Shown here: piece after piece, positions 1 through 8,094 of the stretch
How positions within the stretch are numbered: the stretch's first letter is position 1
Layout: each line of letters starts with the position of its first letter
Notes under the pieces: generated by a model
Told to the model about the DNA's origin: nothing
Seen by the model: the letters and a program-made list of their open reading frames with translations, nothing else
Database searches by the model: none
Source: Burkholderiales bacterium
GTDB lineage: Bacteria > Pseudomonadota > Gammaproteobacteria > Burkholderiales > Usitatibacteraceae
Reading direction: 5' to 3'
Assembly (NCBI GenBank): GCA_019634955.1
Contig: JAHCAK010000020.1
Location: 1 to 64,000, forward strand
DNA: 64,000 nucleotides
Translations under genes and position numbers: made by a program

Positions 1-508
1 CCGCCCCGAGTGGTTCCGCAAGGACCCGGCCTTCGACGAGGCGATCCGGTCGCGCTTCCTCGCCCTGCACGCGAGCGCTGCGCTGGGCGAATGCGAGCGC
101 TGGCGCGAGGCGCCCGCGTCCCTCCTCGCCCTCGTGGTGGTGCTGGACCAGTTCTCGAGGAACCTCTACCGGGGCGACGCCCGCGCGTTTTCGCAGGACG
201 CCCGGGCGCTCGCCTGCGCCGAGGAGATGCTCGCGCGCGGCTGGGACGCGCGGCTCCTGCCCGTCGAGCGCCAGTTCGCCTACCTCCCGTTCGAGCACGC
301 GGAGGACCTCGCGATGCAGGACCGCTCCGTCTCGCTCTTCGCTTCGCTGGAGGCGTTTCCCGAGACGAAGGGGCTCACGGAGTGGGCCGAGAAGCACCGC
401 GTGATCGTGCGGCGCTTCGGCCGCTTCCCGCACCGCAACGCGGCGCTGGGGCGCGAGTCGACGCCGGAGGAGACCGCCTTCCTGCGCGAGCCCGGCTCGA
501 GCTTCTAG
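1..508 (+). CDS. DUF924 family protein (5' end outside window)
   Basis: The reading frame is open from base 2 to the TAG at 506-508, giving about 168 residues with the N-terminus missing. The visible start (RPEWFRKDPAFDEAI) and the later DQFSRN, VERQFAYLPFEHAED and NAALGRESTPEE blocks are the conserved signature of the DUF924 family, small soluble all-helical proteins of roughly 180-200 residues with a TPR-like fold and no established biochemical role. Probably only 15-25 residues are lost. The stop codon overlaps the stop of the convergent acetyltransferase gene, so the two genes share their 3' ends. Confidence 0.85.
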   Translation, partial: RPEWFRKDPAFDEAIRSRFLALHASAALGECERWREAPASLLALVVVLDQFSRNLYRGDARAFSQDARALACAEEMLARGWDARLLPVERQFAYLPFEHAEDLAMQDRSVSLFASLEAFPETKGLTEWAEKHRVIVRRFGRFPHRNAALGRESTPEETAFLREPGSSF

Positions 509-1047
509 CGGGAGCCGGGCGCGGCGATCCGGTAGAGCACGTGCCGCCGCAGCGGGCTCGCGGCATCCAGCTTCGGGTGGTCGAACTCGCCGTCGCGGCG
601 CATGCCGATGCGCTCCATCACGGCCATCGAGCGCCGGTTCGAAAGCGCCGTGAACGAGACGATCTCCGCGAGCCCCAGTTCCCCGAAGCCGAACGCGAGC
701 GCGGCGCGCGCGGCCTCGGTGGCGTAGCCGTTGCCCCAGGCGCCCCGCGCGAGCCGCCAGCCCACCTCCACGCACGGCGTGAAGTGTGCCTCGAAGGCGG
801 GCACCGAGAGGCCGGTAAAGCCGATGAAGGGCTCGCCGCCCACGACCTCGACCGCCCAGTTGCCCCAGCCGCGCTCGTCGATCCTCGCCTGGATGCGCCG
901 CGCCATCGCGTCGCTTTCCTCGCGCGAAAGCGCGGCGGGAAAGTGCTCCATCACCGCCGGATCGGCGTTCAGCGCCGCGAAGGGGGCGAGGTCGGACTCG
1001 CGCCAGGGGCGAAGCCGCAGCCGCGGCGTGGAGAGGGTGGAGGGCAT
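505..1047 (-). CDS. GNAT family N-acetyltransferase (RimJ/RimL type)
   Basis: A 180-residue protein beginning MPSTLSTPRLRLRPW. It has the typical RimJ/RimL-like layout: an LxLRPW start, a WAVEVVGGEPFIGF strand, and the acetyl-CoA pyrophosphate-binding segment around residues 105-120 (WRLARGAWGNGYATEA, matching the GxGxA-type loop), followed by N-R-S-M near 145. Family members transfer acetyl groups from acetyl-CoA to protein N-termini or small amines, and the substrate cannot be read from sequence. The ATG at 1045-1047 is chosen because it leaves the family-typical N-terminus. The gene converges on the DUF924 gene with a 3-base stop overlap. Confidence 0.85.
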   Translation of the reverse strand: MPSTLSTPRLRLRPWRESDLAPFAALNADPAVMEHFPAALSREESDAMARRIQARIDERGWGNWAVEVVGGEPFIGFTGLSVPAFEAHFTPCVEVGWRLARGAWGNGYATEAARAALAFGFGELGLAEIVSFTALSNRRSMAVMERIGMRRDGEFDHPKLDAASPLRRHVLYRIAAPGSR

Positions 1048-1082
1048 GCCGCCATGATCGCGGCCCGCCCCGCGGCCCGCAA

Positions 1083-2210
1083 CTACCCCCGCCCGCGCTT
1101 GCCCGCGTAGTCCTCCGGCACCTTGAAGAGGTCCGCCGCCGGCTCGCCGCGGCGGATGTTGGAGAGCCGGTAGACCGTCTCGCCCTCGCGCGGGTCGACG
1201 TGGCGCGAGAAGACGGTGACCTGCAGCTCCGGCGAGTACCACGACTCGGTCGTGATCACGATGGGGTTGCGGTTGCCGATCTCGCCGGCCGGGATGGTGC
1301 GGGTGGTCGCCTTGCCCTGCGCGCGCACGCCGTCGAAGTCCTTCTCGCCCAGCGAGGTCGTCGCGCCCTTCGCCTTGAGGAGGGCGCCGTCGAAGCCGGG
1401 CATCGGCGCGCCGTCCAGCAGCGGGAAGTGCGGCATGTGCAGCGCCGCCTCCTTCCCCTCCGGCCCGCGCACCACGTGCACGCGTACCTCCTCGCGCTTC
1501 GCGCCGCCGGCCCCTTCGCCCTCGTCGACCCGCTTCACCACGACCTTGCGGCCGCGGTCGCCGTGGCCCAGCTCCTTGCCGTCGACCGTGACCTTGCCGT
1601 TGTCGACGACGATCTCCTTGCCGGCGACCTTGAGCTCGATCTTCCCGGGGATCTCCTTGCCGTCGAGGGAGACCTTGCCGTCCTCGACGCGGATTTCGCG
1701 ATCGCCCAGGCGAAGGACCTTGAGCTCCTTGCCGTGGGACTGCCAGGCGAAGGAGGGCATTCGCACCGCCTTCTTCGTGCCCGGCAGCAGCATCACCGAC
1801 TTGCCCTCCACCGGGTCGCGCAGCTGGATGGACTTCGCCTCGCCGTTCACCACCGTCTCCTGGCGCGTGCGCCCCTCGCCGTCGCGGAATACGCGCCCCG
1901 TGGTCTTCTTCGAGATCACGTTGCCGTCCGCGAGCGCGCGGTTGGTCTCCGTCGAGACTTCCGCGCTGTAGGGCGCGCCCTTCACCGGCTTCGCCGCGGC
2001 GAAGTGGTCGCCGAACATCGCGCCCATCGAGGCGCGCAGCTCGTCGCCCCACTGGCGCCAGCCCTCGGCCGCGAACCGGGCCTCGGCGGCCTGGGCGAGG
2101 AGCTCTTGCATGGGCGGCATGCCGAGGTCGCGCTCGATGCGCACCACGGGTTCCTGCGCGAGGGCGGGCAGCGCCATGGCGCAGGCGAGGGCGAGGAGTT
2201 TCGCTTTCAT
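1083..2210 (-). CDS. secreted protein of unknown function in ECF sigma operon
   Basis: A 375-residue protein with a clear signal peptide (MKAKLLALACAMALPALAQ, cleavage probably after ALA). The ATG is preceded by AAAGGA at good spacing. The middle part carries two imperfect repeats of the pattern V-(E/D)-(D/N)-GKV-(S/T)-x-DGKE, around residues 155-200, rich in Lys and Asp. The C-terminal third (GEIGNRNPIVITTESWYSPELQVTV) reads like a beta-rich domain. It is the third gene behind the ECF sigma factor and the small membrane protein, so it is probably an effector or sensor exported under that sigma factor. I do not recognise a named family and assign no function. Confidence 0.75.
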   Translation of the reverse strand: MKAKLLALACAMALPALAQEPVVRIERDLGMPPMQELLAQAAEARFAAEGWRQWGDELRASMGAMFGDHFAAAKPVKGAPYSAEVSTETNRALADGNVISKKTTGRVFRDGEGRTRQETVVNGEAKSIQLRDPVEGKSVMLLPGTKKAVRMPSFAWQSHGKELKVLRLGDREIRVEDGKVSLDGKEIPGKIELKVAGKEIVVDNGKVTVDGKELGHGDRGRKVVVKRVDEGEGAGGAKREEVRVHVVRGPEGKEAALHMPHFPLLDGAPMPGFDGALLKAKGATTSLGEKDFDGVRAQGKATTRTIPAGEIGNRNPIVITTESWYSPELQVTVFSRHVDPREGETVYRLSNIRRGEPAADLFKVPEDYAGKRGRG

Positions 2211-2233
2211 GGAATTCCTTTCGGAAGGGGCGT

Positions 2234-2734
2234 TCAGTTGAGGATGCGCAGGGCGAGCGGCTCGCCCGCGGCGGAATAGAGCATCTCGGCGCGCACCGGC
2301 TCGCCGGCGCGCTCGGGGGCCACGGGCAGGCCCCACTGGGCGAGCACCGCGCGCGGGAACTCGGTCTCGACCACGGTCGCCTGCGGCTCGAGGGCGATGC
2401 GCTCCAGGGGCTTGAGCGCGAGGAACGGCCCGGCGTCGCCCGCGGACTCGGTGAACTCGAGGGCGGGCTCCTGCGCGGGCTGCACGGCGGGATGGCGCAC
2501 CAGCCAGCTCACCACGGCCACGGTGGCCACCATGGCGAGCGGCGGCATCCACCACAGGCGCGGGCGCGCGGCGCGGCGGCGGCGGGCGGCCTGCGCGCGG
2601 AACTCGTCCACGAGGCGGGCCTCGAGCCCGTCGGGGGCGCGGACGGCCTGCAGGGCGCCCTTGAGCTCCTCCAGCCGGTCGGTGAGCCGGGCGTCGCGCA
2701 CGGCGGGGTTCGGGGTGTCGGTTCCGGTGTTCAT
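2234..2734 (-). CDS. small membrane protein, putative anti-sigma factor
   Basis: A 166-residue protein whose ATG overlaps the sigma factor stop codon (ATGA at 2731-2734), implying translational coupling. Residues about 1-65 are cytoplasmic, helical and Arg-rich, followed by one membrane segment (PPLAMVATVAVVSWLV, about 70-85) and a periplasmic tail. A cytoplasmic N-terminus plus a single membrane helix directly behind an ECF sigma gene is the usual layout of an anti-sigma factor, but no HxxxCxxC zinc motif is present and I see no recognisable anti-sigma domain. The anti-sigma role is therefore inferred from context. Confidence 0.75.
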   Translation of the reverse strand: MNTGTDTPNPAVRDARLTDRLEELKGALQAVRAPDGLEARLVDEFRAQAARRRRAARPRLWWMPPLAMVATVAVVSWLVRHPAVQPAQEPALEFTESAGDAGPFLALKPLERIALEPQATVVETEFPRAVLAQWGLPVAPERAGEPVRAEMLYSAAGEPLALRILN

Positions 2735-3360
2735 GAGGCCTCCTTCACGCGGCCGGGGCCGGCGAGCAGCCCCATCCGCGAAAGCCGTTCGGCGAACTGG
2801 GCGCGCGCGCGGGAAAGCCGCGAGCGCACCGTGCCGATGTCGATGCCGCAGACCTGTGCCGCCTCGGCGTAGGAAAGCTCGGAGAGCTCGCAGAGGATGA
2901 GGACGTCCCGGTAGTGGGGCGCGACGGCGGCGAGCGCGGCGCGCACCTGCTCCGCCGTCTCGGCGGCGAGGAGCTTGCCGGCCGGGCAGTCCGCGTCCAC
3001 GAGGCCGGGCGCGGCGAGGCTCCCGTCCTGGAACGCGTCGGGATCGGTCGCGTCCTCGCGCTCCCGGCTCTCCTGCCGCGCGATGTTCCTCGCCACGCCG
3101 CACAGCCACGCGGCGATGGAGCCGCGCCCCGGGTCGTACTGCTCCGGCCGGGTCATGAAGTGCAGGAACGTCTCCTGCGTCACGTCCGCGGCCTGCGCCG
3201 GCGACCCGGTGCGCAGCAGCGCGAAGCGGTACACCGCGTCCTTGTGCCGGCGGTAGAGCGCGACGAAGGCCTCCTCGTCGCCCTGCTTCATGCGGGCGAG
3301 GAGGCTCAGTTCGGGCTGCATGTTCCAGGGGGGCATGGGCGGTTTCGCATCGCGTCTCAC
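2731..3360 (-). CDS. ECF family RNA polymerase sigma factor
   Basis: Up to 209 residues with sigma-70 region 2 (GDEEAFVALYRRHKDAVYRFAL, then DVTQETF and WLCGVARN) and region 4 (VAPHYRDVLILCELSELSYAEAAQVCGIDIGTVRSRLSRAR, an HTH). It redirects RNA polymerase to a small set of promoters. The outermost start is the GTG at 3358-3360; in-frame ATGs at 3334-3336 and 3319-3321 are alternatives. An ECF-like -35 box at 3386-3392 would place the transcript start near 3357, which favours one of the ATGs. It heads a three-gene operon with the putative anti-sigma and a secreted protein. Confidence 0.9.
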   Translation of the reverse strand: MRRDAKPPMPPWNMQPELSLLARMKQGDEEAFVALYRRHKDAVYRFALLRTGSPAQAADVTQETFLHFMTRPEQYDPGRGSIAAWLCGVARNIARQESREREDATDPDAFQDGSLAAPGLVDADCPAGKLLAAETAEQVRAALAAVAPHYRDVLILCELSELSYAEAAQVCGIDIGTVRSRLSRARAQFAERLSRMGLLAGPGRVKEAS

Positions 3361-3363
3361 CCC

Positions 3364-3392
3364 CTATTGCCGCGAGGCGGCCGGAAAGTTCC
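3364..3392 (-). promoter_or_regulatory. candidate autoregulatory ECF promoter upstream of the sigma gene
   Basis: On the minus strand the 40-bp gap between the FecR-domain gene and the sigma gene contains GGGAACTTTCC. It includes GGAACTT, the classic -35 element of many ECF sigma factors, at 3392-3386. A 16-nt spacer leads to CAATAG at about 3369-3364. Autoregulation through such a promoter is common for ECF operons. The -10 assignment is a guess. Confidence 0.5.
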
Positions 3393-3400
3393 CGGCTTCG

Positions 3401-4123
3401 TCAGTAGCGGCGGCGCGGGCCGCCGTAGGAATCCTTCGGGAAGAGGAACGGCGGCTCGCGGCCGACCAGGGCCTCCACGAGGGCGAGCTCCTCGTCGGTG
3501 TGGTTGATGAAGGGCGCGGGCCGGATGCCGCGGCCGGCCGGGGCGTCCTTCACGATGTAGACCGGGCGGTCGTGGTGCTGCGCGGTGATGGTCTCGCGGC
3601 TCGCGGGGTCGGCCGCGGCCTCCACGTCCGTCGTGCCGTAGCAGGTGCAGAAGTAGGTGCGGTCGGCCTCCGCCTCGGCGTAGAAGCCGGTGCCGCGGAT
3701 GCCGATGGTGGCGATCGTCGTGCGCAGCTGGTAGCGCGAGTCGCGCGACACCGAGAGCAGCGCGCCCGACAGCAGGCGCAGCCCGCGCAGCACGATCGAC
3801 TCGTCTTGCCCGCCGCGCTCGATCACCAGCGTGGTCGCGCCGCGCGCGAGCATGGCGTGGCCGCCCACCACGAAGGCGATCTCGCCCCCCGGGGCCGTGC
3901 GCACCGTGTCGCCGGGCGCGATGCGCGTGGCGAGGTCCGCCGCGCGGTCGTTCACGAAGGCCTCGCCCGCGATGCGGTAGATAGACCGCCCGGGAGGCAG
4001 CCTGCCCGGCCGCGAGCCCAGCAAGCCCTGCGAGAGGGCGTCCGCGGGGAGCAGCAGCCCGAGGGCGAGGGCGCGCACGAGCAGGCGGCGGCGCGGGTCT
4101 TCGGCTTCGACGGATCGGCGCAT
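3401..4123 (-). CDS. FecR domain-containing periplasmic protein
   Basis: 240 residues. An Arg-rich start and hydrophobic stretch (RRRLLVRALALGLLLPADALSQ) suggest export. Residues about 45-160 form a FecR-like domain: IYRIAGEAFVNDRAADLATRIAPGDTV, GGEIAFVVGGHAMLARGATTLVI, and the TTIATIGIRGTGFYAEA segment, which is the most diagnostic. The C-terminal 60 residues (CTCYGTTDVEA to the end) contain a paired Cys. FecR domains occur in anti-sigma or signalling proteins and in stand-alone envelope proteins. This one ends 24 bp upstream of nothing but its operon partner, the two-barrel protein that precedes it on the minus strand, so it probably works with that protein rather than with the sigma factor downstream. 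Confidence 0.85.
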   Translation of the reverse strand: MRRSVEAEDPRRRLLVRALALGLLLPADALSQGLLGSRPGRLPPGRSIYRIAGEAFVNDRAADLATRIAPGDTVRTAPGGEIAFVVGGHAMLARGATTLVIERGGQDESIVLRGLRLLSGALLSVSRDSRYQLRTTIATIGIRGTGFYAEAEADRTYFCTCYGTTDVEAAADPASRETITAQHHDRPVYIVKDAPAGRGIRPAPFINHTDEELALVEALVGREPPFLFPKDSYGGPRRRY

Positions 4124-4147
4124 GGTCTCTCCTCGGCGTGGCCGGGG

Positions 4148-6508
4148 TCAGAAGCTCAGCAGGTAGGCGAGCAGGAACTGGTTCACGGTGTAGCGCGGCG
4201 TGCCGCCCTCGTAGAGCCCGGCCGGCAGGTCCGCGGCGTTCGCGGGCGTGGAGCGCACGCGGCGCCACGAGAGGTCGAGCGACTCGCGCGGGCCCACGGG
4301 GAGGTTCAGGCCGAGCACGGCCGACACGGTGCGCCCGCGCACGCGGTAGTCGACGAGGAGCGGCGCCACGAAGACGTCGTCGCCCACGCCGCCGCCCGGG
4401 TAGGCCGGCTCGTCGTCGTGCTTGGCGGCGGCGAGCGCGAGCGGGCTCGCGGCGAGGACGAGGTCGCCGCGGCGGTGCTCGAGCGCGAGGTAGAGGGAAC
4501 GCGAGGCCCCGAGCCCGTAGTCGGCGTGCGCGCGGAGGGCGTTTTCGCTGCCGTCGAAGACCGCCGCGTGGGTCCGGGCGCGGTTGTGCGAGACGCTCCC
4601 GAAGAGGCCGATGCGATCGGTCGCCGCCGCCCGCACCGAGGCGCCGAGCGAATAGCGCTGGCCGTCGCGCAGGTGGGACTCGTACTCCTCCGTGCGCGCG
4701 TGGCCGAACAGCGCGATCGTGGGCGCGCCGAAGCCGGACGCGGGCCGGAACTGCATCTCCGCTTCCAGCCCCGCGGTCGCGCGGCTGAGGCCCCGGTAGG
4801 TCCGGTACTTGTCTCCGCCGAGAGTCGCCGCGAGGACGGCGCGCGCGCCGCGCCCCACGAGCCACGCGTCGGAGACGCGCACGCTCGCCGTGAAGAAGTC
4901 GTCGGCGGCGCGGTACTTCGCGTCCGCGGCACGCGGCAGGTTGTCGTCGTGGCCGAAGCCCGCGTCGACCTGGATTTCCGCCGTCCGCGGCGTTACCGCC
5001 GGCAGCAGGCCGCGCCATGCCGCTGCGCCCCGGCCATCGAGGGCCTGCGTCACCGTGAACCGCACGGCTTGGCTGTCCTCCTGCGCCGAGGCCCGCAGCA
5101 AGCTGTAGTCGAGGCCGAGGACGAGACCGTCGCGGCGCAGCAGGTCGAGGCCCATCCCCAGCAGCCAGGCGTCGCGCCCGGCGGCCTCCGGCGCCACCGC
5201 GACGGGCGACTCGCCGGGCTGGTCGGCGTAGCCCACCAGGGCTTCGCCCCGCTGCCGGGCCGTGCGGCGGAACTCGAGCCGCGCGCGCGGCACCACCTGC
5301 CCGTAGCGCGTCTCGCGGATCGTCTCGGCGCGAAGCCCCGCCGCGGCATCCCGCGCGGAAGCGCGCTGCGGCCGGAACGCGAGCGCGACCCCGGCGGGGC
5401 CCGATTCCGTGGCCGCGTCGAGGCGCTCGCGGGAGTGGTGCAGGCGCGCGTAGGGCGCGAGGAGCAGGCCGCCGGCGTCCCACTCCCACGCGGCCGTCAC
5501 GGCGCCGAAGGCGAGGCGGCCGTCGCGGTCGGCCTCCGCGTGCTCGTCCAGGAGGCCGAGACGCCGCCGCCAGCGGAAGTCGAGGGGCCCGCCGCCGACG
5601 AGGGCGTCCACGTGCAGCCCCGGCCCCGGCGAATAGCTCGCGTAGGCGATGGCGGAGGCGCCGCGCGCGCGGCTGTTCGTGCCGTCGGTGCCGATGTCCG
5701 TGCGATCGCGCCCGGCGCCCAGCGCGATCCCCGCGACGAGCCCCTTCCCGAAAGCCCGGTCGACGCCGACCGTCACGCCGTCGGTGGTGAAGTCGAGGAG
5801 GGAAGCGGCGCCTGCCTTGCCCCGGGCGCCCGCGCCGAGCAGCCCGGAGATCCAGAAGCCGGTCGCCGTCGCCGCGGCCGGCCCCGGGCCGCGCGGGTGC
5901 AGGGACTCGAGGCGGCCCGACACGTTGCCGACCTGCGCCCGGGCGAACCGCCGGGCGGCATCGAGTTGCGCGGCGACTAGGCCGGCCACCGACGGGTCCC
6001 GCGAAGGGTCGAGGCGGCCCACCACGCCGGTCACGGTGACGATGCGCTCGACGATGCAGCCGGCGCACGGGGGGTCCAGCGGCACGTGCACGATGGCCGT
6101 CTTTTCCCCGAGGCTCGCCGGGCGGAAGGCGACCTCGATCGTGCAACCCTCGCCGCCGTGGACGGGGCCGCGCGTGGCGGAGCAGGTGCCCCCGGTGATC
6201 GCGAAATCGGCCGCGCCTGCGCCGCTGACGCGGGGCGGGCCCAGCGTCGCCATCGTCCCGGCGGGGCCGAGGACGGCCGCGACGTGGATGGCCTGCGCTT
6301 CGCCCTGCGTGCCGATGGCCTGCGCCGCGAAGGCCATCGTGAAGGTGTCGGGGCCGAGGCCGTGGTGCGCGACGGCGGCGGCCGCGGGCGTGGGCCCGAC
6401 CGCGATGCACTGGACGTTGCCGCCGCACTCGGCGCGGGAGGCGAGCGGGGCGAAGGCGGCCAATGCGGCGAGGAAGGCGAGCAGTCGACTTGCGCGTGCG
6501 CTGGCCAT
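4148..6508 (-). CDS. outer-membrane autotransporter-type protein with a second C-terminal beta-barrel
   Basis: 786 residues from the ATG at 6506-6508, which has AGGGGGAAC upstream; the longer frame to 6562 lacks support. Order: signal peptide (LLAFLAALAAFAPLASRA), an Ig-like choice-of-anchor-D-type domain with several Cys (about 30-165), a short linker, then an autotransporter-like beta domain (about 200-490: GFWISGLLGAGARGK, TDGVTVGVDRAFGKGLVAGI). A second region of alternating beta strands follows (about 520-786: DAGFGHDDNLPRAADAK) and ends in LLAYLLSF with the terminal Phe typical of Bam substrates. Autotransporter barrels normally end the protein, so the second barrel-like part is unusual. 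It is followed by the FecR-domain gene. Confidence 0.8.
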   Translation of the reverse strand: MASARASRLLAFLAALAAFAPLASRAECGGNVQCIAVGPTPAAAAVAHHGLGPDTFTMAFAAQAIGTQGEAQAIHVAAVLGPAGTMATLGPPRVSGAGAADFAITGGTCSATRGPVHGGEGCTIEVAFRPASLGEKTAIVHVPLDPPCAGCIVERIVTVTGVVGRLDPSRDPSVAGLVAAQLDAARRFARAQVGNVSGRLESLHPRGPGPAAATATGFWISGLLGAGARGKAGAASLLDFTTDGVTVGVDRAFGKGLVAGIALGAGRDRTDIGTDGTNSRARGASAIAYASYSPGPGLHVDALVGGGPLDFRWRRRLGLLDEHAEADRDGRLAFGAVTAAWEWDAGGLLLAPYARLHHSRERLDAATESGPAGVALAFRPQRASARDAAAGLRAETIRETRYGQVVPRARLEFRRTARQRGEALVGYADQPGESPVAVAPEAAGRDAWLLGMGLDLLRRDGLVLGLDYSLLRASAQEDSQAVRFTVTQALDGRGAAAWRGLLPAVTPRTAEIQVDAGFGHDDNLPRAADAKYRAADDFFTASVRVSDAWLVGRGARAVLAATLGGDKYRTYRGLSRATAGLEAEMQFRPASGFGAPTIALFGHARTEEYESHLRDGQRYSLGASVRAAATDRIGLFGSVSHNRARTHAAVFDGSENALRAHADYGLGASRSLYLALEHRRGDLVLAASPLALAAAKHDDEPAYPGGGVGDDVFVAPLLVDYRVRGRTVSAVLGLNLPVGPRESLDLSWRRVRSTPANAADLPAGLYEGGTPRYTVNQFLLAYLLSF

Positions 6509-6602
6509 GGCGTTCCCCCTGTCGGAATCTTGCAGGCCGGTCCCGTGCCCGGCATCACACACGGTTGCGGCCCCGGGCGCAATCCCTTGGCGGGGGGGTG
6601 TG

Positions 6603-7244
6603 TCAGGGCTCGGCGTCGGGCTGGCGCTCGGGCCGGGACGCGTCGAACGCCGGCAGCGCCAGGCACGTCTCCACGACCGCGCGCACGAGCGGGTAGGGCT
6701 CGGTCGGCACCTTGAACCGCCAGGCGTTGAAGACCTGCGGCACGAGGCAGGCGTCGGCGATCGTGGGCGTGGCGCCGAGGCAGAAGGGCCCCGGCCCGGG
6801 ACGCTCCGCGAGCATCTTTTCGATGGCGCCGAGGCCCTCGGCCACCCAGTGCGCGTACCAGCGGCCGCGCGCGGCCTCGTCGGCCCGCAACTCGCGCTCG
6901 AGGTAGTGCAGCACGCGCAGGTTGTTGAGCGGATGGATCTCGCAGGCCACGGCGAGCGCCACCGCGCGCACCCACGCGCGCTCGGCGGGCTTCGCGGGCA
7001 GCAGCGGGGGCTTCGGGTGCGTCTCTTCCAGGTACTCGAGGATCGCGAGCGACTGCGTGAGCGTCGTGGCGCCGTCCTCCAGCACCGGCACGAGGCCGAG
7101 CGGGTGCTTCGCGAGGTGGCCCGGGGCGCGCTGCTCGCCCTTGCGCAGGTGCACGTAGCGCCGGCCCGGCTCGATTCCCTTGAGGGCGAACGCGATGCGC
7201 ACGCGGAAGGCGGCGGAGGAGCGCCAGTAGTCGTGCAGGATCAT
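6603..7244 (-). CDS. maiA: maleylacetoacetate isomerase / zeta-class glutathione S-transferase
   Basis: 213 residues, normal for the family. The N-terminal thioredoxin-like domain carries the zeta-class signature SSAAFRVRIAFALKGI (the usual SSCSWRVRIAL, here with SSA in place of the SSC), followed by NPxGxVP replaced by KHPLGLVPVLEDG and QSLAILEYLEE, the glutathione-binding turn. The all-helical C-terminal domain contains CLGATPTIADACLVPQVFNA. The enzyme isomerises maleylacetoacetate to fumarylacetoacetate with glutathione in tyrosine or homogentisate breakdown. No other gene of that pathway is nearby, so the physiological substrate is open. It stands alone, divergent from the Nudix gene. Confidence 0.85.
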   Translation of the reverse strand: MILHDYWRSSAAFRVRIAFALKGIEPGRRYVHLRKGEQRAPGHLAKHPLGLVPVLEDGATTLTQSLAILEYLEETHPKPPLLPAKPAERAWVRAVALAVACEIHPLNNLRVLHYLERELRADEAARGRWYAHWVAEGLGAIEKMLAERPGPGPFCLGATPTIADACLVPQVFNAWRFKVPTEPYPLVRAVVETCLALPAFDASRPERQPDAEP

Positions 7245-7312
7245 GGGCAGCCGCTCGGAGGGGAGGGTGGGCGCATCTTATACTGGGGTCCGACTCCCGA
7301 CACGCCGCCTGC

Positions 7313-7924
7313 ATGGCCCGCCCACCCACCCGCGACGACATCGCCCGCCGCCTCGCCGAGAAGCCCTCCCTCGAGGACCTGCTCACTGCCGACGACCTCG
7401 AGAAGCAGCGGGTGGCCGCGGCCGCGCGCGCGCTCACGCCGGCCGCGGTGCTGCTCCTGGTGGTGAACCACCCGCGCGAGCCCACGGTGCTCTTCACGCA
7501 GCGCACGGCCCACCTCGCCGACCACGCCGGCCAGATCAGCTTCCCCGGCGGGCGAGCGGAGGAGGCCGACGCGGGGCCGGCGCACACCGCGCTTCGCGAA
7601 GCGCGGGAGGAGGTGGGCGTCGACCCCGCCGCCATCGAGATCCTGGGCGAGCTCCCGGACTACCACACCTCGACCGGCTACCGCGTGCGGCCGGTGGTCG
7701 GGTGGGCGCAGGGGCCGATCGCCTACGCGCCCGACCCGTTCGAGGTGGCCGACGTGTTCGAGGTGCCGCTCGGCTTCCTGCTGGAGCCCGCCAACCACCG
7801 CTACGAGAGCGCCTTCTACAAGGGGCGGCTGCGCCACTACTGGGCGATGCCGTGGCAGGGGCGCTTCATCTGGGGGGCGACCGCCGGGATGCTCGTCACC
7901 TTCCAGCGCATCGTCGGGCGGTAG
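7313..7924 (+). CDS. CoA pyrophosphatase, Nudix family
   Basis: 203 residues. The core has the UPF0035/CoA-pyrophosphatase signature LFTQRTAHLADHAGQISFPG directly before the Nudix box GGRAEEADAGPAHTALREAR then EEVGV (about residues 83-108), whose REAREE glutamates bind Mg2+. Members cleave CoA and acyl-CoA to 3',5'-ADP and phosphopantetheine derivatives. A helical N-terminal extension of about 40 residues precedes the domain, as in NudL/YeaB proteins. The gene is monocistronic, with divergent maiA upstream and a minus-strand terminator downstream. Confidence 0.88.
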   Translation: MARPPTRDDIARRLAEKPSLEDLLTADDLEKQRVAAAARALTPAAVLLLVVNHPREPTVLFTQRTAHLADHAGQISFPGGRAEEADAGPAHTALREAREEVGVDPAAIEILGELPDYHTSTGYRVRPVVGWAQGPIAYAPDPFEVADVFEVPLGFLLEPANHRYESAFYKGRLRHYWAMPWQGRFIWGATAGMLVTFQRIVGR

Positions 7925-7958
7925 CGGGAACCCCGCCCCGTCGCCCCGAGCAAGGGCG

Positions 7959-7984
7959 AAAAAAAGGGCCCCTTGAAGGGGCCC
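7959..7984 (-). terminator. rho-independent terminator (minus strand)
   Basis: Read on the minus strand, a 7-bp stem GGGCCCC-UUCAA-GGGGCCC (7984-7966) is followed by seven T residues (7965-7959). The A-run lies on the 5' side on the plus strand, so it works only for minus-strand transcription. It ends either the LysR transcript (stop at 8122) or the candidate small RNA just upstream. Confidence 0.85.
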
Positions 7985-8060
7985 CCAACTCCACGCATTC
8001 GACGGTCGAGCGCAACTCCGCCGAATCCCTTTGCCCCTCGCGGGGCGAATGCGTCCGTCA
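7966..8060 (-). ncRNA. candidate structured small RNA or 3' UTR RNA
   Basis: No gene fits between the Nudix stop (7924) and the LysR stop (8122). On the minus strand ACGCATTCG (8054-8046) pairs perfectly with CGAAUGCGU (8001-7993), closing a domain that holds a GCCCC-GCGA-GGGGC hairpin with a GNRA tetraloop (8046-8033). The terminator hairpin follows 8 nt later. A weak promoter-like TACATT lies near 8078-8073, with TTGGAC about 18 nt further upstream. The structure is clear; whether it is an independent RNA or the LysR 3' UTR is not. I do not recognise a known RNA family. Confidence 0.45.
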
Positions 8061-8094
8061 CCTCAGGAGGGAAATGTAGCGTCGGGGGGGTGAT

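Noticed and set aside
3357-6428. Very long open frames opposite or across real genes (for example the 1023-codon minus frame here)
   Set aside because: They are out-of-frame shadows caused by high GC content. The proteins are Arg/Pro/Ala-rich without any family motif, while the other frame encodes recognisable domains.
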